This document shows positions 12,301 to 20,397 of a stretch of 64,000 nt of DNA, piece after piece. The notes beneath the pieces were generated by a model. That model searched no databases and was not told the origin of the DNA. It worked only from the letters and a program-made list of their open reading frames with translations. Positions within the stretch are counted from its first letter, which is position 1. Each line of letters begins with the position of its first letter. The DNA lies in assembly GCF_040958095.1 (NCBI RefSeq), contig NC_091173.1:20643582-20707581 (forward strand). Reading direction: 5' to 3'. The translations under genes and the position numbers were made by a program. The stretch comes from Procambarus clarkii. Its lineage: Eukaryota; Arthropoda; Malacostraca; Decapoda; Cambaridae.

Positions 12301-14728
12301 GGTAATTACACTTGCTGTCTAACACCTCCATACATACAGAGAGTGTAGACATTCTAGGTTTCCCTGGTGGCTTGTGGGCCACTCAGCGATGCAAAAGTTT
12401 AAAATCATTTAATGTTTTCTAACTTAATTTTTAGTTATAGCCCAACAAATAAGTGTCAATATTTGCAAATGTTCTAGAGAATAGATGCAAACACAAACTT
12501 GAATTTATAATAAATTATATGTGACAGTGATGAATACATGGCTGTTCATGAATAGGAATCGGATGACGCATTTTAGGGTCATCAGATCATTTACTATCAG
12601 AATACCGATGATCCTAAAATGTGTTATTCAAACTCAAAAATGTTAATGCATTTCTGTAGTATGGAAACATTCCGACAGTTTCCAATTGTCACAGACAGGA
12701 AGCCTGCTAGACTTATTGAGGCTCCCATTGACCTACGACTAACATTTTCCAGGATTCAGCCCATAACTGTTGCTTAACTCACAGGTGCATATTTACTGCT
12801 ATGTGAACAGAGGCATGAGGTGAAATTAAACACTCGCAAACGTTATGGTCCTGTCATAGAAATTGAATCCACCTGCTTTGAGCATTGGGGTAAAACCAAA
12901 AACAGGGTGTGTTTGTGTTTACACAAAGATAAATATTGTACCAGCTATATGGAAGATAGCTTTTATATCGAAATGGAATTAAAAACTATGACTAAAGTGA
13001 AGTATAGGACAAAAAAAAATCTTAGCAAAATACAAGTAAAATAAGTTGGTCCAATCCATATGTATTTGTAATGAATTTTGAGTAGGACGGTACAGTTCCA
13101 TCATTGTTCTTGGACAATAAGTACAGTACCAAGCTGTCTCATGCTCGTGGGGTTTTATTGGCATTTGTTAATTGATACCCACGAAGGACATGTATCAAGT
13201 AAAAGGCTAAAAAAATGTCTCTTAAGAATAACGTTACATATATTGTGTTCTGTTCCTACTTTCTTACCTCATGGTGGTTCCAGGGGTTTGTGCCCATGAG
13301 GCTTCAATCTATGAACAGCCTTCCTTGTTGATGATCTGATTAATCAGGCTTTGGTGCTTACAGCCTTATGTAACACAGCCTGCAGTTAATTGGTTGCAAT
13401 CTAAAGATGCAGAATTTTAAGTACAGTATAGAACTAATGAAAAATTTAATTGTGGTAATTTTCAGTATCCAAATCATCTTCTGTTGCTGGATATCTAGCA
13501 TTTTTATTTTTGTTATATAAAATAACTGTCCCCATCTTTGGGGTACATTGCCATATCACAATGTGCACAGTGAAACCAACTTGCACTTTGGCCTCAAAAG
13601 GGTCATATCTTAGTGTTTCATAGTTTTCAAGGATTTAATAATGCCTCACATGCATACTTTAGCTAGGTTATAAATAATAGTCATGCAAGTGATTTTTAGT
13701 TAAAGTATTTAAACATTAAATTTACACATTTTCCCAGTACAGTCTACATTAAATATAATGAACATAATATAATTACAAAATTCTTCTTTGTAGGAACAAA
13801 AAGAGCAAGCTAGAAGGTTAGAAGAAAAGAGGCAGAAAAGAATTTATGACAATTGGAAGAGGCTGATTCAAGGAATTTTGGTGAAGGAAAGAGTAAGGGA
13901 AAAATATGGAACTGGTTCTCAATCTGATGAAGAGGAAGAGGAGAAAATAGTCAAAGAAAAGATGGAAGAGAAGAAAAAATCCACAAAAAGAAAGATTACA
14001 CAAGAGGATATTGCTGCTGCTAAGCCTCTCATTACACACACAATTAGAAACCTTAGAATAGATTTGAGTTCCAACGTTGTGGAGATGGCCAGGAAGAGTA
14101 GAAACAGAACAATGAAGACAAAAAATTGTGTAAAGAGAGATTTTACCAAGAACAAAACAAACAAGGATTCTATGACAGACTTAGTTGGCACCGACAAGGA
14201 AAGTGAATCGGATAATGAGCAAAAGAAAGAAAAAATCAGAGCTATTCTCCAATGGGGAAATAAAACTGTGATGCATAATCCAGATCTTAGTGATGACAGT
14301 GATATGGAGAACGATTCTCAGCCCTCTTCTTCAAAGAGTCCTATTAAATTTTCTGATTCATTTTATAATTCCAAAATTAAAACCAGCATCAGAAAACAAG
14401 GCAAGCCCAAAAGCAAATCCAAAAGCGTAACTATAGAATCTGAAAGTCAAATCCATCGGATTCTGAATGCGAGACAGCTGTATCATCTAGCCGTTCAACT
14501 ACTCCTGAACCTGATGCAAGAAAAGTTAGCAAGCTGGCCTTGAGAAGAACGTCTCGCAGGTCCACAAAGAAAAATATTAAAACTTACAAAGAGAGTGAGC
14601 AGGAAAGTGAGGGTGACATTTCAATTGACGAGAGTGATTGTGACGATAAATCGTATGATCCTAAGAAAGAAATGAAAAGAGCAGATGAGCAGGTCTTAAA
14701 TTTAAGTGAAGGGAGTGAGAGTAGCTAA
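2463..14728 (+). CDS. XPC: XPC/Rad4 DNA damage recognition protein (eight coding exons)
   Basis: XPC is the damage sensor of global-genome nucleotide excision repair. It acts in the nucleus with RAD23 and centrin-2, opens DNA at distorting lesions and recruits TFIIH. Coding exons are 2463-3389, 3627-4583, 5041-5148, 5422-5555, 8502-8727, 10260-10428, 11062-11216 and 13794-14728, about 1,200 residues in all. All junctions have GT-AG sites and compatible phases. Visible parts in order are: a lysine-rich and acidic disordered N-terminus (1-309); the Rad4 transglutaminase-like domain with a long charged insertion (310-664); beta-hairpin domain 1 ([20 protein letters not shown], about 711-730); BHD2 (LHSRDTW, with E-PYKVVKA); BHD3 (PRNEYGNV, and [12 protein letters not shown] with CEEFKD); and a centrin-binding-like helix (W913, L916, I920). 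The start is the first ATG after an in-frame TAG at 2454. The last exon changes frame near 14450. Introns carry LINE and SINE insertions. Identity is very secure; the frameshift may be biological or an assembly error. Confidence 0.95.
3627..4583 (+). CDS. XPC: XPC coding exon 2 (transglutaminase-like domain and insertion)
   Basis: It encodes residues 310-628. The first third is the helical half of the Rad4 domain ([16 protein letters not shown], then [20 protein letters not shown]). A lysine/serine-rich insertion of roughly 150 residues follows, as in vertebrate XPC. The fold resumes with [17 protein letters not shown]. The transglutaminase catalytic triad is not expected in this family. The acceptor is TTATAG, the donor is GAG|GTAAGA at 4584, and both ends are phase 0. 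Confidence 0.92.
4584..5040 (+). other. XPC intron after coding exon 2
   Basis: This 457-base intron is AT-rich, with an A-run near 4768 and a TATATA-rich stretch at 4830-4915. I see no embedded gene. Confidence 0.6.
5041..5148 (+). CDS. XPC: XPC coding exon 3
   Basis: This small 36-codon exon reads [20 protein letters not shown], which matches the conserved segment (human VVG-D-DGWVRDVTQRY) that closes the transglutaminase-like domain. The acceptor is TTTCCTCAG at 5040 and the donor is AAA|GTAAAT at 5149, phase 0 on both sides. Confidence 0.88.
5422..5555 (+). CDS. XPC: XPC coding exon 4
   Basis: It reads [13 protein letters not shown], then an acidic/basic linker ending [12 protein letters not shown]. 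This corresponds to the vertebrate segment AEWWAETLRPY to QPLPTAIG that leads into BHD1. The acceptor is TTGTTCAAG at 5421. The donor GA|GTGAGT at 5556 leaves phase 2, which is completed by the first base of the next exon. Confidence 0.88.
6010..8215 (+). pseudogene. LINE-A retrotransposon, broken, in XPC intron
   Basis: Degraded reverse transcriptase pieces lie in order on the + strand. They are: [10 protein letters not shown] near 6145-6175; [19 protein letters not shown] (NYRPISLTS-type motif) at 6475; [14 protein letters not shown] near 6592; [20 protein letters not shown] at 7231; a damaged FADD box (FAGDK) at 7323; and C-terminal [20 protein letters not shown] with [14 protein letters not shown] at 7720-7850. 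The tail near 8030-8200 matches the minus-strand copy at 18320-18560. Stops and frame changes are frequent, and about 370 bases unlike the LINE (6845-7220) interrupt the RT. It is a dead copy of a CR1/Jockey-like LINE. Confidence 0.8.
6845..7220. other. Insertion inside the LINE-A RT
   Basis: In related LINEs the block WLKERKQR-V is followed closely by SGVPQGS-LGP. Here the two are about 380 bases apart. The intervening DNA is AT-rich, has no ORF, and includes the short inverted pair TAGGCCTAATATA / TATATTAGGCCT near 6985-7025. Its ends and class are not resolved. Confidence 0.5.
8502..8727 (+). CDS. XPC: XPC coding exon 5 (BHD1 and BHD2)
   Basis: Almost every residue of [20 protein letters not shown] and of [20 protein letters not shown] follows the XPC family pattern. 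BHD1 together with the transglutaminase-like domain holds undamaged duplex, and BHD2 is the hairpin that contacts DNA at the lesion. The first base completes the codon from exon 4. The donor is AGG|GTAAGA at 8728, phase 0. Confidence 0.93.
8728..10259 (+). other. XPC intron after coding exon 5
   Basis: This is 1.5 kb without a gene. The 9020-9950 part has a more balanced base composition than its flanks and shares short blocks with 2268-2300, so it is probably an old unclassified transposon. The last 300 bases are AT-rich. No ORF worth keeping was seen. Confidence 0.4.
10260..10428 (+). CDS. XPC: XPC coding exon 6 (start of BHD3)
   Basis: It encodes [20 protein letters not shown] followed by [11 protein letters not shown] and LPKGCVHIP, the family signature of BHD3. 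In Rad4/XPC the BHD3 hairpin is inserted through the duplex at damage. The acceptor is CTGTTCCAG at 10259. The donor CCAA|GTAAGA leaves one base, which exon 7 completes to an Ile codon. Confidence 0.92.
11062..11216 (+). CDS. XPC: XPC coding exon 7 (end of BHD3)
   Basis: It reads [20 protein letters not shown] and [20 protein letters not shown], nearly colinear with vertebrate XPC and yeast Rad4. The acceptor is TTGTTTCAG at 11061 and the donor is GAG|GTATGT at 11217, phase 0. Confidence 0.93.
11340..11625 (+). mobile_element. S2 tRNA-derived SINE in XPC intron
   Basis: The head CCCTGGTGGAGCAGTGGT resembles an A-box, and GGTTTGTATCCTGG about 50 bases later resembles a B-box. The body has the GGGTACCTGG module that also occurs in the other SINEs of this window. 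There is no tRNA cloverleaf, so it is not a tRNA gene. Confidence 0.55.
11889..12142 (+). mobile_element. S1 tRNA-derived SINE, copy 1
   Basis: The tRNA-like head has A-box GGTCGACCGAGCGG and B-box GGGTTCGATCCCAGG. The body has GGGCAGAGTTTCTTTCACCC, then GGTACCTGGGTGTTAGTCAG and GTCGAGGACCGGGCCGC, and the tail is AAGATAACCTCAAGATAACC. Near-identical copies lie at 36763-37003 (-), 45618-45868 (+) and 49389-49640 (+). Pol III promoter boxes are intact by eye. Confidence 0.85.
12215..12315 (+). mobile_element. LINE-B 3' tail fragment
   Basis: TATATGACAAAGAGTGCTGG, then GACGGGACACCACGAGCG and CTCATCCTGTAACTACACTT, is the same 3' end as at 39430-39505. The tail repeats ACACTTAGGTAATT twice, a typical short LINE 3' tandem tail. 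Confidence 0.7.
12665..12910 (-). mobile_element. S3-like SINE relic in XPC intron
   Basis: The block TACTGCTATGTGAACAGAGG and the preceding CAGGATTCAGCCC resemble the region at 1200-1285 in the same orientation. The tRNA-like end is poorly preserved. It is a low-identity relic. Confidence 0.4.
13265..13395 (-). mobile_element. LINE-C 3' relic
   Basis: Its reverse complement (AAAGCCTGATTAATCAG, with AAGGAAGGCTG) follows the pattern of the LINE 3' coding end at 28585-28680 (CAGCCTGGTTGACCAG, then AGGAGGCCTGG). It is diverged and short. Confidence 0.4.
13794..14728 (+). CDS. XPC: XPC last coding exon, with apparent frameshift
   Basis: The exon opens with [16 protein letters not shown] and then [20 protein letters not shown], the helix that in human XPC binds centrin-2 (W913, L916 and I920 fit the W-x2-L-x3-L spacing). 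A Ser/Glu/Lys-rich tail follows. The opening frame is closed by TGA at 14541. Another frame starting after a TGA at 14441 continues with the same Ser/Glu/Lys-rich composition to TAA at 14726-14728. The exon length of 935 bases is one short of a multiple of three, as expected for one missing base. The acceptor is CTTTGTAG at 13793. Confidence 0.88.
14441..14543 (+). other. Frameshift interval in XPC last exon
   Basis: Between 14444 (just after the last stop in the downstream frame) and 14540 (just before the first stop in the upstream frame), both frames are open. The upstream frame turns hydrophobic ([20 protein letters not shown]), unlike the rest of the tail. The downstream frame gives [14 protein letters not shown] and TTPEPD, which fits the tail. 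One missing A in the short run CAAATCC at 14449-14453 would join them most economically. Confidence 0.7.
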
Positions 14729-14844
14729 TGTTTTATTTTATACAATGAAAAATTTACTGTATATATTGAATATAATAAGAATTTAAATTTAAGTTAAAGT
14801 AACAATTTTATTAATTATTTTTTATTAATGTTCTGTGTAAATTG

Positions 14845-14865
14845 CCCCCCCCCCCCCCCCCCCCC
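14845..14865. repeat. Poly(C) tract, 21 bases
   Basis: An uninterrupted run of 21 C lies 117 bases after the XPC stop codon. Confidence 0.95.
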
Positions 14866-14994
14866 ATCCTCTCCCCTCTTGTTGTTTATTATGAGCAGTT
14901 TAGCATCTTTTTCTTTGCCAAAGAAGCTGTAAGGATTCTTCTCAATCCAAAAAAAGATGCCATTTTCATGGTTCAAGTTTTCTGGAGCCCAGGA

Positions 14995-15192
14995 CCCGGA
15001 TTCATAAAGCAGTTACGCAAACACTTACAAACCTGTACACCTTTCCTCAATCTTTGACGACTTTGGTTACATTTATTAAACTTGGAAGTTTTCATGCTTG
15101 TAAACTGTTTAATAAATGTAATCAAAGCCGTCAAAGATTGAGGAAAGGTGTACAGGTTCGTAAGTGCTTGCGTAACTGCTTTATAAATCCAG
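14995..15192. mobile_element. H2 inverted-repeat element, copy 1
   Basis: The left arm (GGATTCATAAAGCAGTTACG, then ACCTGTACACCTTTCCTCAA) is mirrored by the right arm (GTACAGGTTCGTAAGTGCTT and CGTAACTGCTTTATAAATCC). The arms are about 80 bases each around a short centre near 15085-15105. The related copy is at 40466-40714. There is no transposase ORF, so it is a foldback/MITE-type non-autonomous element. Confidence 0.85.
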
Positions 15193-16094
15193 GATCAGGT
15201 GAATGGAATGGCATGTAACTGCATTACAGGATGCACATGTACAGTACTGCCAGACTTTGAATCATTTTTAGAGAATGTCTACAAGATTTAATCTTTTATT
15301 AGACTATTTAGGCTAGGTATGTTTAAATAGATTGTGATAAAATCACTTGCATTATTGTAGTAGAGTTGAATATATTTGTTTACTTTTATCTCAAAGATTT
15401 TTTTTTATTTAGCCTTAAACAAAAAAAAGAAAAGTCCTCCAAATAGCATGAGAAATGCATGCACTTTTACAGGCTGGTGTTTGTTGGACTGCAAAGGTGA
15501 TGTCTTGGGCGATAGTGTTGCTAAATAGTCGACTGAAACCCCCATTCATGCAAGTTGAAAAATGTCTTGTGATCTCTTTCAAAGTTCAGTTCAGATCACT
15601 TATGGATCTAGGTATGCAAAGTGCCATAGCCCAATAGCATCTTGTCGATTTACAGGATTTTGGTGATGCAAGCGAGTCTTGGGCAATGGATATTACTGGA
15701 ACCCCACTTGAAGTAGAAAAGGTTCTTTAACACAAACATCCTCAATGCAAAATTATCTTTATTATGTATTTTAAGACAAATTTATATTGGTTAATTCAAC
15801 TCTATTCTCTAGAATTTGCAGTTTAAAGTGTTTTCATATTAAACATTTTGAAAAGATTTCTTTGGCAGTGTTAAAATTTATTAGACAAAATATTAATCAT
15901 TTAGTATCATTAACTTACAATATATAAATTTGTTCAATTAATCAACTTGGAAATTTTTTTAAATTTTAAACTGCTCCCCCCCCCCACCCCTAAACACAAT
16001 TTTTGCTTAAATAAAATAAGAAAAGATCTTTTACATTTTTCTTCACCAATTTGTCTTATGCCAGAACAGTTGTACATCTGATTAATTAATTATC

Positions 16095-16300
16095 AAAGGA
16101 AGGTGTCAAGTCAGGAAGACTATATAGCACTATCAAGATATTCAAAAGGTGCTAAATATCACTCAGGATGCTAATTCAAGAAGAAAGGAACATAAGGCAA
16201 GCAACATATAAGGTATTTGATTTACCAAGGATTCTATTGAGGGGACAAGTGACCCCAAGGTGTTATTAGGAAAATGAAATTAATGATCATCCTGAAAACA
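16095..16300. repeat. R1 dispersed repeat, copy 1
   Basis: It shares extended similarity with 18895-19075: TAGCAC, GGTGCTAAATATCAC against GGTGTTAAATATCACC, CATAAGGCAA, ATTCTAT-GAGGG and GACAAGTGAC in the same order. It is probably the 3' part of a SINE. No head is recognisable. Confidence 0.6.
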
Positions 16301-17622
16301 GACATTCCCCTAAAAGGTGCACAACTGAAAGTGGTACAGTGCAGTTGGGTAGGCTCATCAACCAGATAAAGGAACAATGGAATTTAATGGTTTCCATGAA
16401 CAGTGAACACGGGAAGTAAAGCCATGTTGGCATATTTAACTCTTGTACTGTTGCAGAAGGCTGGAGATGGGAGCAGAAGCCACCAACACCTGCCTGATGG
16501 CTTCACTTGAGTCCCGTTTCACCACATCAAGTACCCATGAAATACTTCTGGTTAATTTTATGAAATTTAGAAGCATCAGCAGCAAACTGTGCGCTACCCA
16601 ATTACATTAATCAGTGAGTTTGACTGCCTGCATCTGGAGAATATGATTTTGATGCTTATGCTTTATTTTTTTTAAGTGAAATGGGAAACTTAATTTTCAA
16701 TTATATAATTGTCAAAATGACTTTTCTTACATTAACAAAGGTGTCATACAAGTAACTTGTAAAGTTAAACAACACATTATCCTTTTAAATATATTTAACT
16801 TACCACTGCAATAATAATAAATTACTCTGCCACAATATTTTGTAATAATTTTTTTTTTTAGTAATTTATGAAACGTTTGTTCATATTAATAAAGTTTACT
16901 CTGTAAATTACAAAGTTGTGTGTGTGCACTGTACAGCTTTTGAACGTATTTCCATTTTTATTTTATACTTAAATTTTTGTTAAATTATGAGTAAAATCAA
17001 CACAGTACAAGTATTTCTGTCAACATGGTTTCACATACAAAAAAAATGAAAATAAAGGTTTTACAAGTAGCTATTTAATATATCAAACGATACATTTTTT
17101 AACAATCGGTATGAATACTGACCTCTAATTGACCGGCTTTAATGAAAAGTTTATCTAATCACTGCCCTGAGAGAGCTGATCTTGAAGGTGTTTTTAATGA
17201 CTGCTTGGTTTCAAATTAAGAGATTGCATACTTTTAACATATTGTTATCCTTGAAAATGAATTAATGTATTTTTTATTTTATCCATAACTAAGCTGGATT
17301 TTTTCTATGCACGGAAGCACCATCTTGCTCGAATATCATGCAATTACAAAAAATATTTCAAATAAAAAATTTTGCAATTAAAAATATAGTACAACTTATT
17401 TATAAACAATCTTATTATTAAGAGTTTCCTGATATACAAGATAAGGTTTTTATCAAAATTCCTTAAATTTAAAAAAATAGTGTATTGCTAATTAGAGTAT
17501 CTGATCTTGTAAAGACATTAGTTTATGTAATATCTTATAAAGATATTAGAATATAGCCACACTGTTGGCACTACCAAGCAGTCATAACTGTACAGTACAT
17601 CAAAAATATATCACATACATGA

Positions 17623-17832
17623 TTATGGAACCTTAGGACCAGGTAATCCTGATCCCTCTGTTAAAGTTGATGCTGCTGTTATGTTAATGTAACACGGTGG
17701 AGCAAAGTCTTTTAATATAGCTACATTGATAAAGCTATCGGTAGTTGCAGCAATGCATCCCACGACTCCCAAAAACATTATATTCGCTGCTAAAACAATA
17801 TCCTTCACATCCAGTTGGCCAGTTGCTTTTTT
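17623..17832 (-). CDS. Transporter last coding exon (TM11 and C-terminus)
   Basis: It reads KKATGQLDVKDIVLAANIMF then LGVVGCIAATTDSFINVAIL, and a short tail ending GSGLPGPKVP and TAA at 17625-17623. TM11 and a short C-terminus are normal for the family. The acceptor is CTCTTCAG. Confidence 0.87.
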   Translation of the reverse strand, partial: KKATGQLDVKDIVLAANIMFLGVVGCIAATTDSFINVAILKDFAPPCYINITAASTLTEGSGLPGPKVP

Positions 17833-20315
17833 CTGAAGAGAATGGAGAAAATAATTAGGAAAACAGAAACAAAAATATATATTAAATCATCTGGTTAAGG
17901 GAAGGATAATGATGGGGGTGACAAGTGTTCCAACATTTAACCATTCTCAGGCATTAAAACAGGTTTTATATTAGAAACTTATGGGATTTCTAAGTCATAC
18001 TAATCAGGTTATAAAAAACTAATTTGCACCAACGTATGTGTTGAAAAATTATTACCTTGGTAAACATCAAACATGCGAGATTAGATAAATTGATTTATAA
18101 TAGGTGCTATAGGTCCCCATAAAAATGGCAGCTATCATGATACAAGCAACCTTACCCTACGCAAATTTCAAGAATTTGTATCATTTTAAATTAACAACCA
18201 ACAGACTGGTGCATATCTCCTTGTTTGCATTTTTTTTAAATGGCAGATTTGTTTTGTAAATGAATGACTTTCAATAGCTTGGTCACTCCAGAAATATACC
18301 TAATTTACCTGAGGTCTACTAACACTAGTGGCTTCGATGAGGACAGTAAGCCTGAGGCTTGTCGAAGGTCCCCTCCTTTCGCCTTTACCTTTTCTAGTTA
18401 GATTTTAAAATTTAACAGTTTTGGCATTTACGGCTTCGGCGGGTAGGCGATTCCATAGGTTTTTAACCCTGTGGGTGAAAAAATATCTCCTGTTGTCAGT
18501 CCTACATTGTGGCTTGTTGAGCTTGAAACTGTTTCTCCTTGTTTGTATTACATCTGACCTATTGAAGAAATTGTCCAGATCAACATCCTCCAAAATTGTT
18601 AAGCATTTTAAAATTTTCAATGAGATCTGCCCTGTCATGTCTGGTGTGCAGTGTTGTTAACCCGGTGACCCTCAACCGTTCCCGATACAAGAGTTGACTT
18701 AGCTCTGGCAAAATTTTTGCTGCCTAGTGTTGCACTTTCTCCAGAGCAGCTATCCTTCTGAAGACGAGGTCTCCATGCTTTGATACAGAAATCCAAAAGG
18801 GGGAACACCAGAGATTTATATTGAATCACTACATTCTTTTCCTTAAAATCAAAGGTATACTTGATTATTCCAAGGGTTTGGTTAAGTAAGTAATTATTAA
18901 AAGAAGGCACCAAACCAGGAAGGTTATGTAGCACCATTAAATGTGCAGAATAATCAGAGGGTGTTAAATATCACCGAGGATGCCAATACAAGAACAGAAA
19001 CGCATAAGGCAAACGATATCAAAAGAATCTGATTCACCAAGAATTCTATCGAGGGACAAGTGACTGTGAGGGACGGTCGGAAAGCAAGACACACACTCAT
19101 CCTGGAAGTCGAGACATTCAACAAGGATATGCACGACCGTAAGAGTTGAGAGGCGGGCCGAATGAGCAGAGCTCATCCCCCGCAAGCACAACTGAATACT
19201 ACTGAGCTTTCCATAACATTATCATGCAAGTTAACTTTAAATACACAAATTCCCAATTTACCAATCACAGGTATTTAAACTTATCATACCATCACTACTT
19301 CATTTTCCCAACTATCTTTAATTTAGCTATAGTTACACATATCAACAAAACGTTCAACTCTCCTACACAGTGTATCCATTTAACGTTTTGGTGTGCAATA
19401 TTCGATTCATCTTTTCCATGTATTAAGTTCACACACTTCTCTCTCCAATACTCATACAACAACTTCTGTATCACAGCAATACATCAAACCCCTAAGGGGG
19501 ACTTGTATCGATCCATCAACAGTTCAATTTCAATAATACGCCAAAACTTATATTTAGTATACAACAAAGGCAAAAAAACAAGTTTATCACAGTACTGTTA
19601 TTATTAAAAAGTCACTCTTACCTTAATAATAATGTGGAATGTTGCGGGAAAGAAGAATATAAATGGAGTGACCAGCAGTCCACCAACCAGTTCAATGGCA
19701 ACCCCAAAATGTGGAACAGATTCACACAGGAAAAGGACCAGGAGCATCACTGTCGTTCGAAGACAAATGCGCCGCCAACCAAACTCTGAAATATTTTCAT
19801 TGCATTAGTAAACAGCACAATTATAACCGAATAAAAGACATTCTAACTTTCAATAATACAATTTTTATTCACAAACTATACATATTAGTGGTTTATTTGT
19901 AGGTACAGAGCTTGCACACTAAATATACCCACTGATACACAAATCATTTTGGGCATAACTTTAAATAATTTGGTTAAATTATTCATAGGTTAATGGGGTA
20001 AATCTTTATACCAAACGAGAAAACTAAACACACACACACACTTAATTAACACTTAATACCAACAGAACAAGGGGGCATTAGTGAAAGGTGGAAACCTCAG
20101 ATGAGTCACAAAGATGTTAGGAAGTTTTCTTTTAGCGTGAGAGTAGTGGAAAAATGGAATGAACTTAAGGAGCAGGTTGTGGAAGCAAACTCTATTCATA
20201 ATTTGAAAACTAGATATGATAAGGAAATAGGACAGGAGTCATTGCTGTAAACAACCAGTGGCTAGAAAGGCGGGATCCAAGAGTTAATGTTCGATCCTGC
20301 AGGCATAAATAGGCG

Positions 20316-20397
<82 letters not shown>

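Larger units (their letters stand above)
14729..17622. other. Intergenic region between convergent XPC and transporter genes
   Basis: This 2.9 kb region should hold both 3' UTRs. Contents are a 21-base C run (14845-14865), an H2 hairpin element (14995-15192), an R1 dispersed repeat (about 16095-16300) and otherwise AT-rich DNA with many A and T runs. The first AATAAA after the XPC stop is at 15111-15116, inside the hairpin element. No additional ORF is supported. Confidence 0.5.

Noticed and set aside
13818-14197. Hydrophobic minus-strand ORFs opposite the XPC last exon.
   Set aside because: They too mirror a Lys/Glu/Ser-rich coding frame.
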